Notes: a model not told the origin generated them from the letters alone. Shown: positions 1-6,588, counted from the stretch's first letter. The stretch: DNA of 9,344 bases from RGIG4790 sp964437615 (GCA_964437615.1 CAYTHL010000036.1:1-9344), one strand, 5' to 3'. A program made the numbers and translations.

Positions 1-3000
1 ATTATTTGTTTTATGCAAACAACAATGAAGTTTGGTTGTTAGACTATTTTGGCACAGAAACTGACCTAACTCTTCCACAAGACTATAACGGACAGAACTA
101 CGGAATTTATGTTGGGGCGTTCTATTTAAAGAATTTGCATAGTGTAATAATTTCGCAAGGTGTCACGTCCGTGGAATTTTATGCTTTTTGGGAATGTTAT
201 AACTTAACGCGAGTTGTTGTCTCAAACACGGTTGAACATTTGGGAGATTGGGCATTTAAAGATTGTTACAGCCTTGAATCAGTTGAGTTTGGCAATGGTT
301 TAACCAGTTTGGGCGTAGATGTATTTCTTCATGACTCAGCAATTTCATATGTAAATTACACAGGCACAATCGAGCAGTGGGCAAATATATATTTTGGAAA
401 TCAGTCTTCAACTCCTATTTCTTCTGCACATAAACTATATATTAATGGTGACGAAGTTTTAAGTGAGGATATAACTAATTCAAGCATAACAAAAGTTAAT
501 AACTATGCGTTTTCTTACATTAGAAATTGGACATCGCTTGTCCTTCCAAACACACTTGAAACGCTTTGTGAAGGTGCATTTGAGGGCTGCAGAGAATTAA
601 CATCAATAACGATTCCAGCGAGTGTTACAAGCATTGGAGAGTGTGCTTTTTATGAAAATTATTCTTTAAGGGAAATAAATTTTAACGCAACAAATTGTGA
701 GGATTTTGTTTATCAGAATCGAACCTTTAGTTTTTCAGGTCAATCAGGGAGTGGAATCACAGTAATATTTGGAGATAATGTAACTAAAATTCCAGCATAT
801 TTGTTTTGTCCTTATGATAAGGATAGTTATGCACCAAATATCAAAAGCGTAGAATTTAGAAGCAATATTACGAGCATAGGGGCTTACGCATTTAGTTATG
901 TCACAAATTTAACTGAAATCTCTCTTCCTGCGAGTGTTACAAGTATTGGTGAGTACGCTTTTAATAATTGCACAAGTTTAAATTCGGTTACACTGCCAGA
1001 AAATATCACAAGCATAGAGGATGGTGCTTTTCAAAACTGCACAAGTTTAAATTTGGCAAATTTATCTGCTTGCACAGGCCTAACAACAATTAGTTCTAAC
1101 ATTTTTAATAACTGCACAAGTTTAAATTCAGTCACACTCCCAGAAAATATCACAAGCATAGGGGATAGTGCTTTTCAAAATTGTTATAGTTTAACATCAA
1201 TCACTCTCCAAAAAAATATAATAAGCATAGGAAATTACGCTTTTCAAAAATGTTCAAACCTAACATCAATTACTATCCCTGCAAATGTAACAAGCATTGG
1301 AACAAATGCCTTTCAAAATTGTTACGATTTAGTGGAAGTGATTAATAAATCTAGTTTAACAATCACAGCAGGCAAAAACACGAATGGCTATGTGGCGTAT
1401 TATGCAAAGCATGTTATCACGAGTGAAGCAGATTCAAATTTACAAACGATTGGTGGCGTGATTTATTACATAAGCGGAAGCAGTTACATCGCTGTTGGGT
1501 TGGCAGACGCAAATTCAACAAGTGTGACTTTAAAAGAAGACACAACAGAAATTTATAAATACGCCTTTTATAACTGCACAAGTTTAACTTCAATAACAAT
1601 CCCTGCAAATGTTACAAAAATTGATACATACGCCTTTTCAGGTTGCACAAATTTAAGCTCAATCTCAGTTTTGGCAAGCCTAACAACGCTTGGGAATTAT
1701 GCCTTTCAAAATTGTGTGAGTTTAACCTCAGTTGATTTGTCTGCTTGCGTTAAGTTGACCACGATTGGAAGTTCTGCATTTTCTGGTTGTTCAAGTTTAA
1801 ATTCGGTCACAATTCCAGAAAAAGTGACAAAAATTCAAACAAACGCCTTTCAAGATTGTTATAGGTTGGCAGAAGTTGTAAACAAATCGGGTTTGACGCT
1901 AACAATTGGCGGGACAGATTATGGTTATATAACATATTATGCAAAAAATATTATATCGGGCGAAGAAGATTCAAAATTGCAGGTAATAAATGGCGTGATT
2001 TATTATATTGATGGCACAAATTATATCGCAGTAGGTCTTGCAGATGCAGGTTTAACAAGCATTGTTTTGAATTCTAACACAACTGAAATTGGTGCTAACG
2101 CTTTTCGTGGTTGCACTAATTTAATTTCTGTGGATATGTCTAACTGCACAAATTTAACAACAATTGATGCGTTTGCAATATATTATTGCACCTCGTTAAC
2201 CTCAATAATCATACCAAACGGAGTAACAAGCATAGGCGATCATGCTTTGAGCAATAATAACAATCTGCAATATAACGTATATGACAATGGTTATTATTTA
2301 GGCAATGCTGAAAATCCTTATTTGGTGCTAATGGGCACAGTAAACATCCAAATAACAAGTTGCGAAATAAACGAGAACACAAAAATTATATATTATGAAG
2401 CATTTTTTAATTGTGCAAATTTAACTTCAATTATAATTTCAGCAAGTGTAATAAGTATTGGAGAACGGGCTTTTAATCAGTGTTATAGGCTGGTTGAAGT
2501 TGTAAACAAATCGGGTTTGACACTAACACTAGGCGAAACAACAAATGGATATGTTGCCTATTACGCACTCGGCATCGTGTCGAGTGAGGGCGAATCAAAA
2601 TTGCATGATATTGGCGGGGTGTTGTATTATATAAATGAGAGCGATTTTGTTGCGGTTGGTTTGTCAAATGAAAATTTAACAAAAATTGTGCTTGATTCGA
2701 ACACCACTGCAATTAATTCTTATGCATTTTATAAGTATGATATAAGTTTAATTTCAATTTCAAGCGAGGTGACAGTTATTGGCGATTACGCCTTTAGTGG
2801 TTGTAAATATTTAGTTTCAGTGATAATTTTTGGAGATGTAACAAGCATCGGCTCTTACGCTTTTAGTGGTTGTAATATTTTATCTTTAATAACACTTCCA
2901 AACAGTTTAACAACAATCGGCAGTTACGCTTTTCAAAATTGTTATGGCTTAACCTTGCTTGACTTGTCCGCTTGCAATGGGTTAACAACAATAGAATCTT

Positions 3001-3701
3001 ATGTATTTTCTGGTTGCAGAGGCTTAACTAAAATTTTGTTGCCAGAAAGTGTTACAAGCATAGGAAATTACGCTTTTCAAAATTGTTATAGTTTAACATC
3101 AATCACAATCACTGCAAATGTTGAAAGCATTGGCATTAAAGCTTTTTATAATTGTTATAAGTTGGTAGAAGTTGTAAATAAATCTAATTTGGAATTTACA
3201 GCAAATGGAACCTCAAATGGCTATGTCACATATTATGCAAAAAACATTATTTCGGCCAAAGAAGATTCTAAATTGCAGACAATAAATGGCGTGGTTTATT
3301 ATGTGGATGAGGGCGAAAATAGTTACATCGCTGTTGGGTTGGCAGACGCAAGTTTAACAAAAATTGAATTATCCGCAAACACAACAGAGATAAATTCTTA
3401 TGCTTTCTATTATTGCAGTGATTTATCCTCAATCACAATTTCTGCAAGTGTTAAAAACATTGGCAGTGGTGCATTTTCAAACTGCACAAATTTGGCGACT
3501 GTTATTATCGAGAGTGAAGATATATACAACAGTGCAACATCAAATAGTGCGTGTGGCGGATTGTTATCGCACGCAAACACAATTATGGTTTCAAAATCTG
3601 TTGTGGATAACGATTCAAATTCTAACAACTATTTAAACGATATAGAGAACTTTACAAAAACTGAATCTAACAATTATTATGTTTACACAATAATTGAATA
3701 G
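1..3701 (+). CDS. BspA-like leucine-rich-repeat surface protein (LRR_5), 5'-partial
   Basis: The frame is open to the left edge; the first start-like codon is a TTG at 6 with no ribosome site, and the first visible residues (FYANNNEVWLLDYFG) already match the tail of an insert module of this family. The true start and any signal peptide therefore lie upstream. About 1,231 codons are visible, ending in TAG at 3699-3701. The protein is made of 22-23-residue repeats of the pattern C-x2-L-x-S-I-x-I-P-x-x-V-T-x-I-G-x-x-A-F-x-x-C, the BspA/TpLRR type (LRR_5 family). Longer inserts interrupt them: four copies of an 86-88-residue module, a GTIEQWANIYFG-type insert (about residues 112-170) and a LQYNVYDNGYYLG-type insert (about 751-803). 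Family members are usually secreted or surface proteins implicated in adhesion and host contact; that role is inferred. The C-terminus (about 1160-1231) is Asn/Ser-rich and ends without an LPXTG motif, SLH domain or membrane segment, so any anchor must be N-terminal. No clear terminator follows. Confidence 0.9.
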   Translation, partial: YLFYANNNEVWLLDYFGTETDLTLPQDYNGQNYGIYVGAFYLKNLHSVIISQGVTSVEFYAFWECYNLTRVVVSNTVEHLGDWAFKDCYSLESVEFGNGLTSLGVDVFLHDSAISYVNYTGTIEQWANIYFGNQSSTPISSAHKLYINGDEVLSEDITNSSITKVNNYAFSYIRNWTSLVLPNTLETLCEGAFEGCRELTSITIPASVTSIGECAFYENYSLREINFNATNCEDFVYQNRTFSFSGQSGSGITVIFGDNVTKIPAYLFCPYDKDSYAPNIKSVEFRSNITSIGAYAFSYVTNLTEISLPASVTSIGEYAFNNCTSLNSVTLPENITSIEDGAFQNCTSLNLANLSACTGLTTISSNIFNNCTSLNSVTLPENITSIGDSAFQNCYSLTSITLQKNIISIGNYAFQKCSNLTSITIPANVTSIGTNAFQNCYDLVEVINKSSLTITAGKNTNGYVAYYAKHVITSEADSNLQTIGGVIYYISGSSYIAVGLADANSTSVTLKEDTTEIYKYAFYNCTSLTSITIPANVTKIDTYAFSGCTNLSSISVLASLTTLGNYAFQNCVSLTSVDLSACVKLTTIGSSAFSGCSSLNSVTIPEKVTKIQTNAFQDCYRLAEVVNKSGLTLTIGGTDYGYITYYAKNIISGEEDSKLQVINGVIYYIDGTNYIAVGLADAGLTSIVLNSNTTEIGANAFRGCTNLISVDMSNCTNLTTIDAFAIYYCTSLTSIIIPNGVTSIGDHALSNNNNLQYNVYDNGYYLGNAENPYLVLMGTVNIQITSCEINENTKIIYYEAFFNCANLTSIIISASVISIGERAFNQCYRLVEVVNKSGLTLTLGETTNGYVAYYALGIVSSEGESKLHDIGGVLYYINESDFVAVGLSNENLTKIVLDSNTTAINSYAFYKYDISLISISSEVTVIGDYAFSGCKYLVSVIIFGDVTSIGSYAFSGCNILSLITLPNSLTTIGSYAFQNCYGLTLLDLSACNGLTTIESYVFSGCRGLTKILLPESVTSIGNYAFQNCYSLTSITITANVESIGIKAFYNCYKLVEVVNKSNLEFTANGTSNGYVTYYAKNIISAKEDSKLQTINGVVYYVDEGENSYIAVGLADASLTKIELSANTTEINSYAFYYCSDLSSITISASVKNIGSGAFSNCTNLATVIIESEDIYNSATSNSACGGLLSHANTIMVSKSVVDNDSNSNNYLNDIENFTKTESNNYYVYTIIE
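963..1184 (+). repeat. Tandem 48-codon duplication inside the LRR gene
   Basis: Two copies of the same two-repeat unit lie 144 bp apart, at 963-1040 and 1107-1184. Both encode NNCTSLNSVTLPENITSI followed by a near-identical D-x-AFQNC. A 22-bp run is identical between 996-1017 and 1140-1161. The exact codon-multiple offset and high DNA identity suggest a relatively recent in-frame duplication. Confidence 0.7.
1170..1204 (+). repeat. 35-bp exact DNA repeat, copy 1 (copy 2 at 3072-3106)
   Basis: The 35 bases at 1170-1204 are identical to those at 3072-3106, about 1.9 kb downstream in the same reading frame. They encode AFQNCYSLTSIT. Identity including third codon positions is more than protein-level conservation demands and points to recent copying or gene conversion within the gene. 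Confidence 0.8.
1320..1577 (+). repeat. 86-residue inter-LRR module, copy A
   Basis: Residues 439-524 of the visible protein. The module runs from a Cys of one LRR to the Cys of the next, with the skeleton C-Y-x-L-V-E-V-x-N-K-S, then G-Y-V-A-Y-Y-A-K, a D-S-x-L-Q stretch, GGVIYYI, YIAVGLADA and finally T-T-E-I-x-x-Y-A-F-Y-x-C. It probably forms a small beta-rich extension before the solenoid resumes; that fold is a guess. Confidence 0.8.
1482..1512 (+). repeat. 31-bp exact DNA repeat, copy 1 (copy 2 at 3321-3351)
   Basis: The 31 bases at 1482-1512 recur without change at 3321-3351, encoding SYIAVGLADA in module copies A and D. Copies B and C diverge at the DNA level in the same segment, so A and D appear to be the most recently related at this spot. 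Confidence 0.8.
1857..2114 (+). repeat. 86-residue inter-LRR module, copy B
   Basis: Residues 618-703, same length and skeleton as copy A: CYRLAEVVNKSGLTLT, then GYITYYAKNIIS, EEDSKLQ, NGVIYYIDG, YIAVGLADAG and TTEIGANAF. The closing LRR ends RGC. Confidence 0.8.
2481..2738 (+). repeat. 86-residue inter-LRR module, copy C
   Basis: Residues 826-911. This is the most diverged copy: YYAK is replaced by YYAL, LADA by LSNE, and the closing Cys by Tyr. CYRLVEVVNKSGLTLT is almost identical to the opening of copy B. Confidence 0.75.
3153..3416 (+). repeat. 88-residue inter-LRR module, copy D
   Basis: Residues 1050-1137. Same skeleton as copy A, with a two-residue insertion in the DEGENSYIAVG segment. 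It is the last full insert before the final LRRs and the Asn/Ser-rich C-terminus. Confidence 0.8.
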
Positions 3702-3758
3702 TTTAATTATAAATATTCATAGTTGTTGTGTAGATCTAATCGTATAAAAACTTCTTTT

Positions 3759-3795
3759 ACCTGCAAAATAAATTTATTTGACAAATTTTGCAGGT
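3759..3795. promoter_or_regulatory. Perfect 11-bp inverted repeat around the HAD-gene -35 box (candidate operator)
   Basis: ACCTGCAAAAT at 3759-3769 is repeated as its exact reverse complement ATTTTGCAGGT at 3785-3795, with a 15-base centre containing the TTGACA -35 element. The right arm occupies most of the spacer between -35 and -10. No T-tract follows on either strand, so it does not read as a terminator. A repressor bound here would be expected to block RNA polymerase; that is inference, and no regulator is encoded nearby. Confidence 0.55.
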
Positions 3796-3806
3796 GGCTG
3801 TATAAT
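3778..3806 (+). promoter_or_regulatory. Exact-consensus sigma-70/sigma-A promoter of the HAD gene
   Basis: TTGACA at 3778-3783, a 17-bp spacer, and TATAAT at 3801-3806: every base of both hexamers matches the consensus. The usual start distance from the -10 box puts +1 at about 3813, which is the A of the ATG, so the transcript may have no 5' leader. Confidence 0.85.
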
Positions 3807-3812
3807 TTGGGT

Positions 3813-4481
3813 ATGAAAGCGATATTTTTTGATTTTGATGGCACACTAACTTATACAAGCTTAAACTTTTGGAAAAAGCTTTGGTCAACCCTTGGCTACA
3901 GCATTGCCGAGGGTAGTTATTACAAAACGCTGTTTAATGACGCAATATCTGGCAAGTTAACACATCAAGAGTGGTGCGATAAGTGCAGCGAAAAGTTTAT
4001 TGAGGCTGGCCTAACCGAAGAAATTTTGCTAGACATTGCAAACACCATAGATATGATGGATGGCTTTGAAGAAACCATGCAAAAGTTTCGTGATAGAGGC
4101 TACATGCTGTTTATTGTCAGCGGCAACATAATGCAGGTTATCGAGCATAATTTGCAAGACGGAATAAAATATTTTGAAGGCATTTATGCAAATAAATTTG
4201 TGTTTGACGAGCAAGGTAAACTAACCGGAATAATTGGCACCAAGTACGATAACGAGGGCAAGGCAGACATTATAAAATACATTGCAGAGCGTACCGAGAT
4301 GAATATTTCCGACATTTGGTTTGTTGGCAACGGCGAGAATGACGAGTGGGTGTACACCACCGGATGTAAAACTTTGCTTATAAACCCAACAAACACCAAA
4401 CACACAGACAACAGCAGCGTCTGGCATAAGCAAATTAAAAATGTCACCAACCTAACCCAACTTTTAGACGTAATAAAGTAA
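3813..4481 (+). CDS. HAD-superfamily hydrolase, SerB-like (HAD-IB type)
   Basis: 222 residues, a usual size for SerB-like phosphatases. Motif I is DFDGT at residues 7-11 (Asp7 nucleophile, Asp9 acid/base), motif II is the Ser of IVSGN (Ser103), motif III is Lys150 in EGKADI, and motif IV is GNGEND at 172-177. A helical cap lies between motifs I and II (about residues 15-85). The likely activity is Mg-dependent phosphate-ester hydrolysis in the cytosol; the substrate cannot be named. Motif IV is unusual, with Asn173 where GDGxND has a metal-binding Asp. The ATG at 3813 is chosen because the protein fold begins there; 30 extra in-frame codons upstream overlap the promoter. No Shine-Dalgarno sequence sits at normal distance. 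AGGTGG at 3792-3797 would instead suit the in-frame TTG at 3807, usable only on read-through mRNA from the LRR gene. Confidence 0.88.
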   Translation: MKAIFFDFDGTLTYTSLNFWKKLWSTLGYSIAEGSYYKTLFNDAISGKLTHQEWCDKCSEKFIEAGLTEEILLDIANTIDMMDGFEETMQKFRDRGYMLFIVSGNIMQVIEHNLQDGIKYFEGIYANKFVFDEQGKLTGIIGTKYDNEGKADIIKYIAERTEMNISDIWFVGNGENDEWVYTTGCKTLLINPTNTKHTDNSSVWHKQIKNVTNLTQLLDVIK

Positions 4482-4488
4482 AAAGTAA

Positions 4489-4530
4489 ACCGGCCACAAA
4501 GTAAATAAGTTACTTTAGCCGGTCTTTTTT
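4489..4530 (+). terminator. Rho-independent terminator after the HAD gene, probably bidirectional
   Basis: ACCGGC (4489-4494) pairs with GCCGGT (4518-4523), and inside it AAAGTAA (4498-4504) pairs with TTACTTT (4510-4516) around a 5-base loop; CTTTTTT follows at 4524-4530. On the minus strand the same stem is followed by a T-rich stretch (complement of the A-rich bases before 4489), so it may also end the convergent TspO transcript. Confidence 0.88.
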
Positions 4531-4544
4531 GTTAAAAATTTTAA

Positions 4545-5384
4545 TTACATATTTAAGCAAATTGCTATGTTTAGATAGAATGCGTACATTAACCACAAAA
4601 CGTATAGGCAAAAGATAATTCCGCTTGCAAGGTTTGCAACAAAGTATCTCCATGTAGTAATTAGGGCAAGAACTATGATAATTGCTAGCCAAACACATGC
4701 AAGTATTGGCATGGCGCATCTAAAAAATATTAGCGGCCAAGTTATGTTAAAGGCCATGTGAATAAAGTATAGTATTAGGTTAAACTTGCGGTCTTTGGCT
4801 GTAAGTTGTTTATCTCGCCACATGCAAAATGTTGCAACGCCAATAGCTATGTAAATTAGTGTCCATGCAACCGGAAATACCCAGTCGGGCGCCATAAGTG
4901 GCACCGACGGATAGGCGTCAAACTTAAACATAGGCCAGCCAAGCAGAGTGGCAATGCCGCCAAGTGCCAAAGTGCCAAGTATAAAATATATGGCATCTAA
5001 CCACCAAAAGTGTTTTGGCGGTTCTTTAAACTTAGGGTTGCGGCTGTCGTCCAGTTTTTCGGCGTTGTTAGATGCGCTCTCTTGACTGCTTGCTGGCTTC
5101 ATTTTGTCTTCGTGAGTTTGGCTTTGCTGGCTTATTTCGGCAGTCAGATTTTTGCTAGTTGTGCTAGCATTTTTAGCCTTTTGTCCAGCCCCAGAAGATT
5201 GCTTTGTGCTAGACTCATCTTTTGCCGAATTTTTTATTGCAGTGCTAGCCTTGCCGCTTGCATTTGCATTACTTTTGCCCGTAGTTTGGCTATTTGTAGA
5301 TGACTTTGCGCTGGCTCCGGTGCTAGCCTTGCCACTTAAATTGTGCCTTTTTACTTGATTTGTTGCGTTGTTGCTATTGCTCAT
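4545..5384 (-). CDS. TspO/MBR-family membrane protein with a long disordered N-terminal extension
   Basis: 279 residues against about 150-160 for ordinary TspO. Residues 128-279 form the TspO/MBR domain with five predicted membrane helices (about 131-149, 167-189, 201-221, 225-245, 253-276). Family landmarks are PDWVFPVAW-x-LIY (167-178), NITWPLIFF (213-221) and the C-terminal YVLWLMYAFYLN (261-272). TspO proteins are Trp-rich membrane proteins that bind porphyrins and related ligands; their role in Firmicutes is unsettled. Residues 1-125 are almost entirely Ser, Ala, Thr, Asn, Lys, Gln and Gly, with SGKAST occurring twice, no signal peptide and no hydrophobic stretch, so probably disordered. 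The ATG at 5384 is supported by GGAG at 5394-5397, nine bases away, and the extension is in frame with no internal start carrying a better site that I can see. No convincing promoter was found; it is separated from gpsA by a terminator. Confidence 0.85.
   Translation of the reverse strand: MSNSNNATNQVKRHNLSGKASTGASAKSSTNSQTTGKSNANASGKASTAIKNSAKDESSTKQSSGAGQKAKNASTTSKNLTAEISQQSQTHEDKMKPASSQESASNNAEKLDDSRNPKFKEPPKHFWWLDAIYFILGTLALGGIATLLGWPMFKFDAYPSVPLMAPDWVFPVAWTLIYIAIGVATFCMWRDKQLTAKDRKFNLILYFIHMAFNITWPLIFFRCAMPILACVWLAIIIVLALITTWRYFVANLASGIIFCLYVLWLMYAFYLNIAICLNM
5242..5333. repeat. 14-bp direct repeat in the low-complexity part of the TspO gene
   Basis: GTGCTAGCCTTGCC occurs at 5242-5255 and again at 5320-5333, 78 bp (26 codons) apart, corresponding to the two SGKAST segments of the protein. 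It suggests that the extension grew partly by internal duplication. Confidence 0.6.
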
Positions 5385-5550
5385 AAAATATCACTCCAAT
5401 TAATTTAATTATGTTTCCAAACAAAAATTTTATGCAAAAATATTTATAATTTAGCTAAAATAATGCAATATTTTATTATTCATAAGCGTAATTTTGCAGT
5501 TTTTACAGCAAATAATTAAAAAATTTTACTATCAATATCTTATTTTACGC

Positions 5551-5584
5551 AAAAAATATAAGTAGAATACAAATTTCTACTTAT
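5551..5584 (-). terminator. gpsA: Rho-independent terminator after gpsA
   Basis: Read on the minus strand, ATAAGTAGAA and TTCTACTTAT form a perfect 10-bp stem (arms at 5575-5584 and 5558-5567) with a 7-base loop, followed by a run of six T (5551-5556). It lies about 27 bases past the gpsA stop. The rest of the 226-base gap 5385-5610 is AT-rich, with only the TspO ribosome site recognisable. Confidence 0.85.
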
Positions 5585-5610
5585 TTTTAATTATTATAAC
5601 AAAATATTAT

Positions 5611-6576
5611 CTATTTAAATTCGGTAACATTGGTTCTTTCTAGAAGTTGTTTTAAAGTTTCTTCGGCAGGTTGCCCACATATTACTATATCGTGCACGGC
5701 TTTTATAATGGGTAGTTCTACGCCGCATTTTTTACCAATTTTAAGTAGAGCAGTGCTTGTGCAGACGCCTTCGGCAAGTTTATCAAAATATTCGCCCTTT
5801 ATAAACAACTCTCCAAAGGTGCGGTTGTTACTAAATTTGCTAAATAGGGTGGCTTCATAATCGCCTAAATGGCACAGCCCGTAAGCACTCATTTTGTTGC
5901 CGCCCGCAGCTTCAATCAGCCTAGATACTTCGTTGGTGGCTCTAGCCATAAGCGCGCCCTTTAAAGATTGATACCCAGCGCCATCAAGCATGCCCGCCGC
6001 AATGCCAACTACATTTTTAGCCGCAGCGCCAATCTCTGTGCCAATGATGTCATTTCCGCAGTAATATTTAATAAGGTCGCTTTTCAGCTCGCTAGCAAGT
6101 TTTTTTACAAACTCTTGGTCATAACCGTCTATAAGCATAACTCCCGGAATGCCGCGGGTAAAGTCCTGAATATGCCCCGGGCCAACCCAAACAGCAATAT
6201 TGTTTTTATCCACGCCGCAATCTATAAGCACTTCGCTAAGGCGCTTGCCCGTTTTTTCTTCTATGCCTTTCATGCACAAAATAAAGCGCTTGCTGCCAAT
6301 GTTTGGCAGTTTTACAACCTTTTTTATAAGTTCCCTAAGGCTCTGGCACGAAATACTTATAATAATGGTGTCATTTTTGTCCACAGCATAGGCCAAATCG
6401 GTGGTAAGTTCTATGCTTTTGTTAAGTTTAACATAATTGTTTTTTCTGGTCGCAAAAAAATTAGTAACATACGGGTCGGTTTCTAACCCCCAAACTGTAA
6501 CATTTTTGCCTTGACTGTTTAGGTACCAAGCAATAAACGAGCCCCAACGTCCGCAGCCTAAAATTGTAAAATCCAT
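5611..6576 (-). CDS. gpsA: Glycerol-3-phosphate dehydrogenase, NAD(P)+-dependent
   Basis: 321 residues, close to the usual length of about 330. It interconverts dihydroxyacetone phosphate and sn-glycerol 3-phosphate, supplying the backbone for phospholipid synthesis in the cytosol. Residues 4-12 (TILGCGRWG) are the Rossmann dinucleotide-binding loop. CMKGIE-x-x-TG (101-110) is the conserved KGIE region, the catalytic Lys is 187 in GAAAKNVVGIAAG, and GDY plus SNNRTFGE (238-256) correspond to the family's GD...SRNR region that binds the phosphate. Some family motifs are altered: GPGHIQDF stands where GPSxAxE is usual, and GLCHLGDYEAT where GLxGxGDLxxT is usual. The overall order is intact, so I expect an active but divergent enzyme. 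The start at 6576 is preferred over an ATG 17 codons upstream because AAGGAG (6583-6588) lies 6 bases before it and the Rossmann strand begins at once. Confidence 0.9.
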   Translation of the reverse strand: MDFTILGCGRWGSFIAWYLNSQGKNVTVWGLETDPYVTNFFATRKNNYVKLNKSIELTTDLAYAVDKNDTIIISISCQSLRELIKKVVKLPNIGSKRFILCMKGIEEKTGKRLSEVLIDCGVDKNNIAVWVGPGHIQDFTRGIPGVMLIDGYDQEFVKKLASELKSDLIKYYCGNDIIGTEIGAAAKNVVGIAAGMLDGAGYQSLKGALMARATNEVSRLIEAAGGNKMSAYGLCHLGDYEATLFSKFSNNRTFGELFIKGEYFDKLAEGVCTSTALLKIGKKCGVELPIIKAVHDIVICGQPAEETLKQLLERTNVTEFK

Positions 6577-6582
6577 AAAAAT

Positions 6583-6588
6583 CTCCTT
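6583..6588 (-). promoter_or_regulatory. gpsA: Ribosome binding site deciding the gpsA start
   Basis: AAGGAG on the minus strand, six bases before the ATG at 6576-6574. It excludes the longer frame that begins at 6627, whose start would lie upstream of the predicted transcript start. Confidence 0.85.

Noticed and set aside
1417..2712. Minus-strand frames of 63 and 79 codons inside the LRR gene
   Set aside because: They run antisense to a strongly patterned repeat protein, have no ribosome sites or recognisable content, and arise from the repetitive codon use.
3400..3636. Overlapping frames on both strands near the 3' end of the LRR gene
   Set aside because: They are shadows of the LRR reading frame with no initiation signals.
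3671..3696. 8-bp inverted repeat CAATTATT/AATAATTG at the end of the LRR gene as a terminator
   Set aside because: The stem is entirely weak AT-rich DNA within coding sequence and lacks a following T-tract.
1..3701. CRISPR-like or tandem satellite array, suggested by the regular repeats
   Set aside because: The repeats are coding LRR units with varying sequence and in-frame lengths, not identical repeats with unique spacers.
3723..3812. Upstream extension of the HAD frame by 30 codons
   Set aside because: It would include the promoter -35 and -10 boxes, and the added residues do not belong to the fold, which starts at MKAIFFDFDG.
5010..5358. Plus-strand Phe/Leu/Ala/Cys-rich frames opposite the TspO gene extension
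   Set aside because: The hydrophobic look comes from reading Ser/Ala/Lys/Asn codons backwards; no start signals.
5494..5511. Imperfect dyad TTGCAGT/ACAGCAA upstream of the TspO gene
   Set aside because: It has a mismatch and a very short stem in AT-rich DNA, and is not placed against a recognisable promoter.
5968..6486. 172-codon plus-strand frame opposite gpsA
   Set aside because: It is antisense to a well-supported enzyme gene, resembles no family and has no ribosome site.
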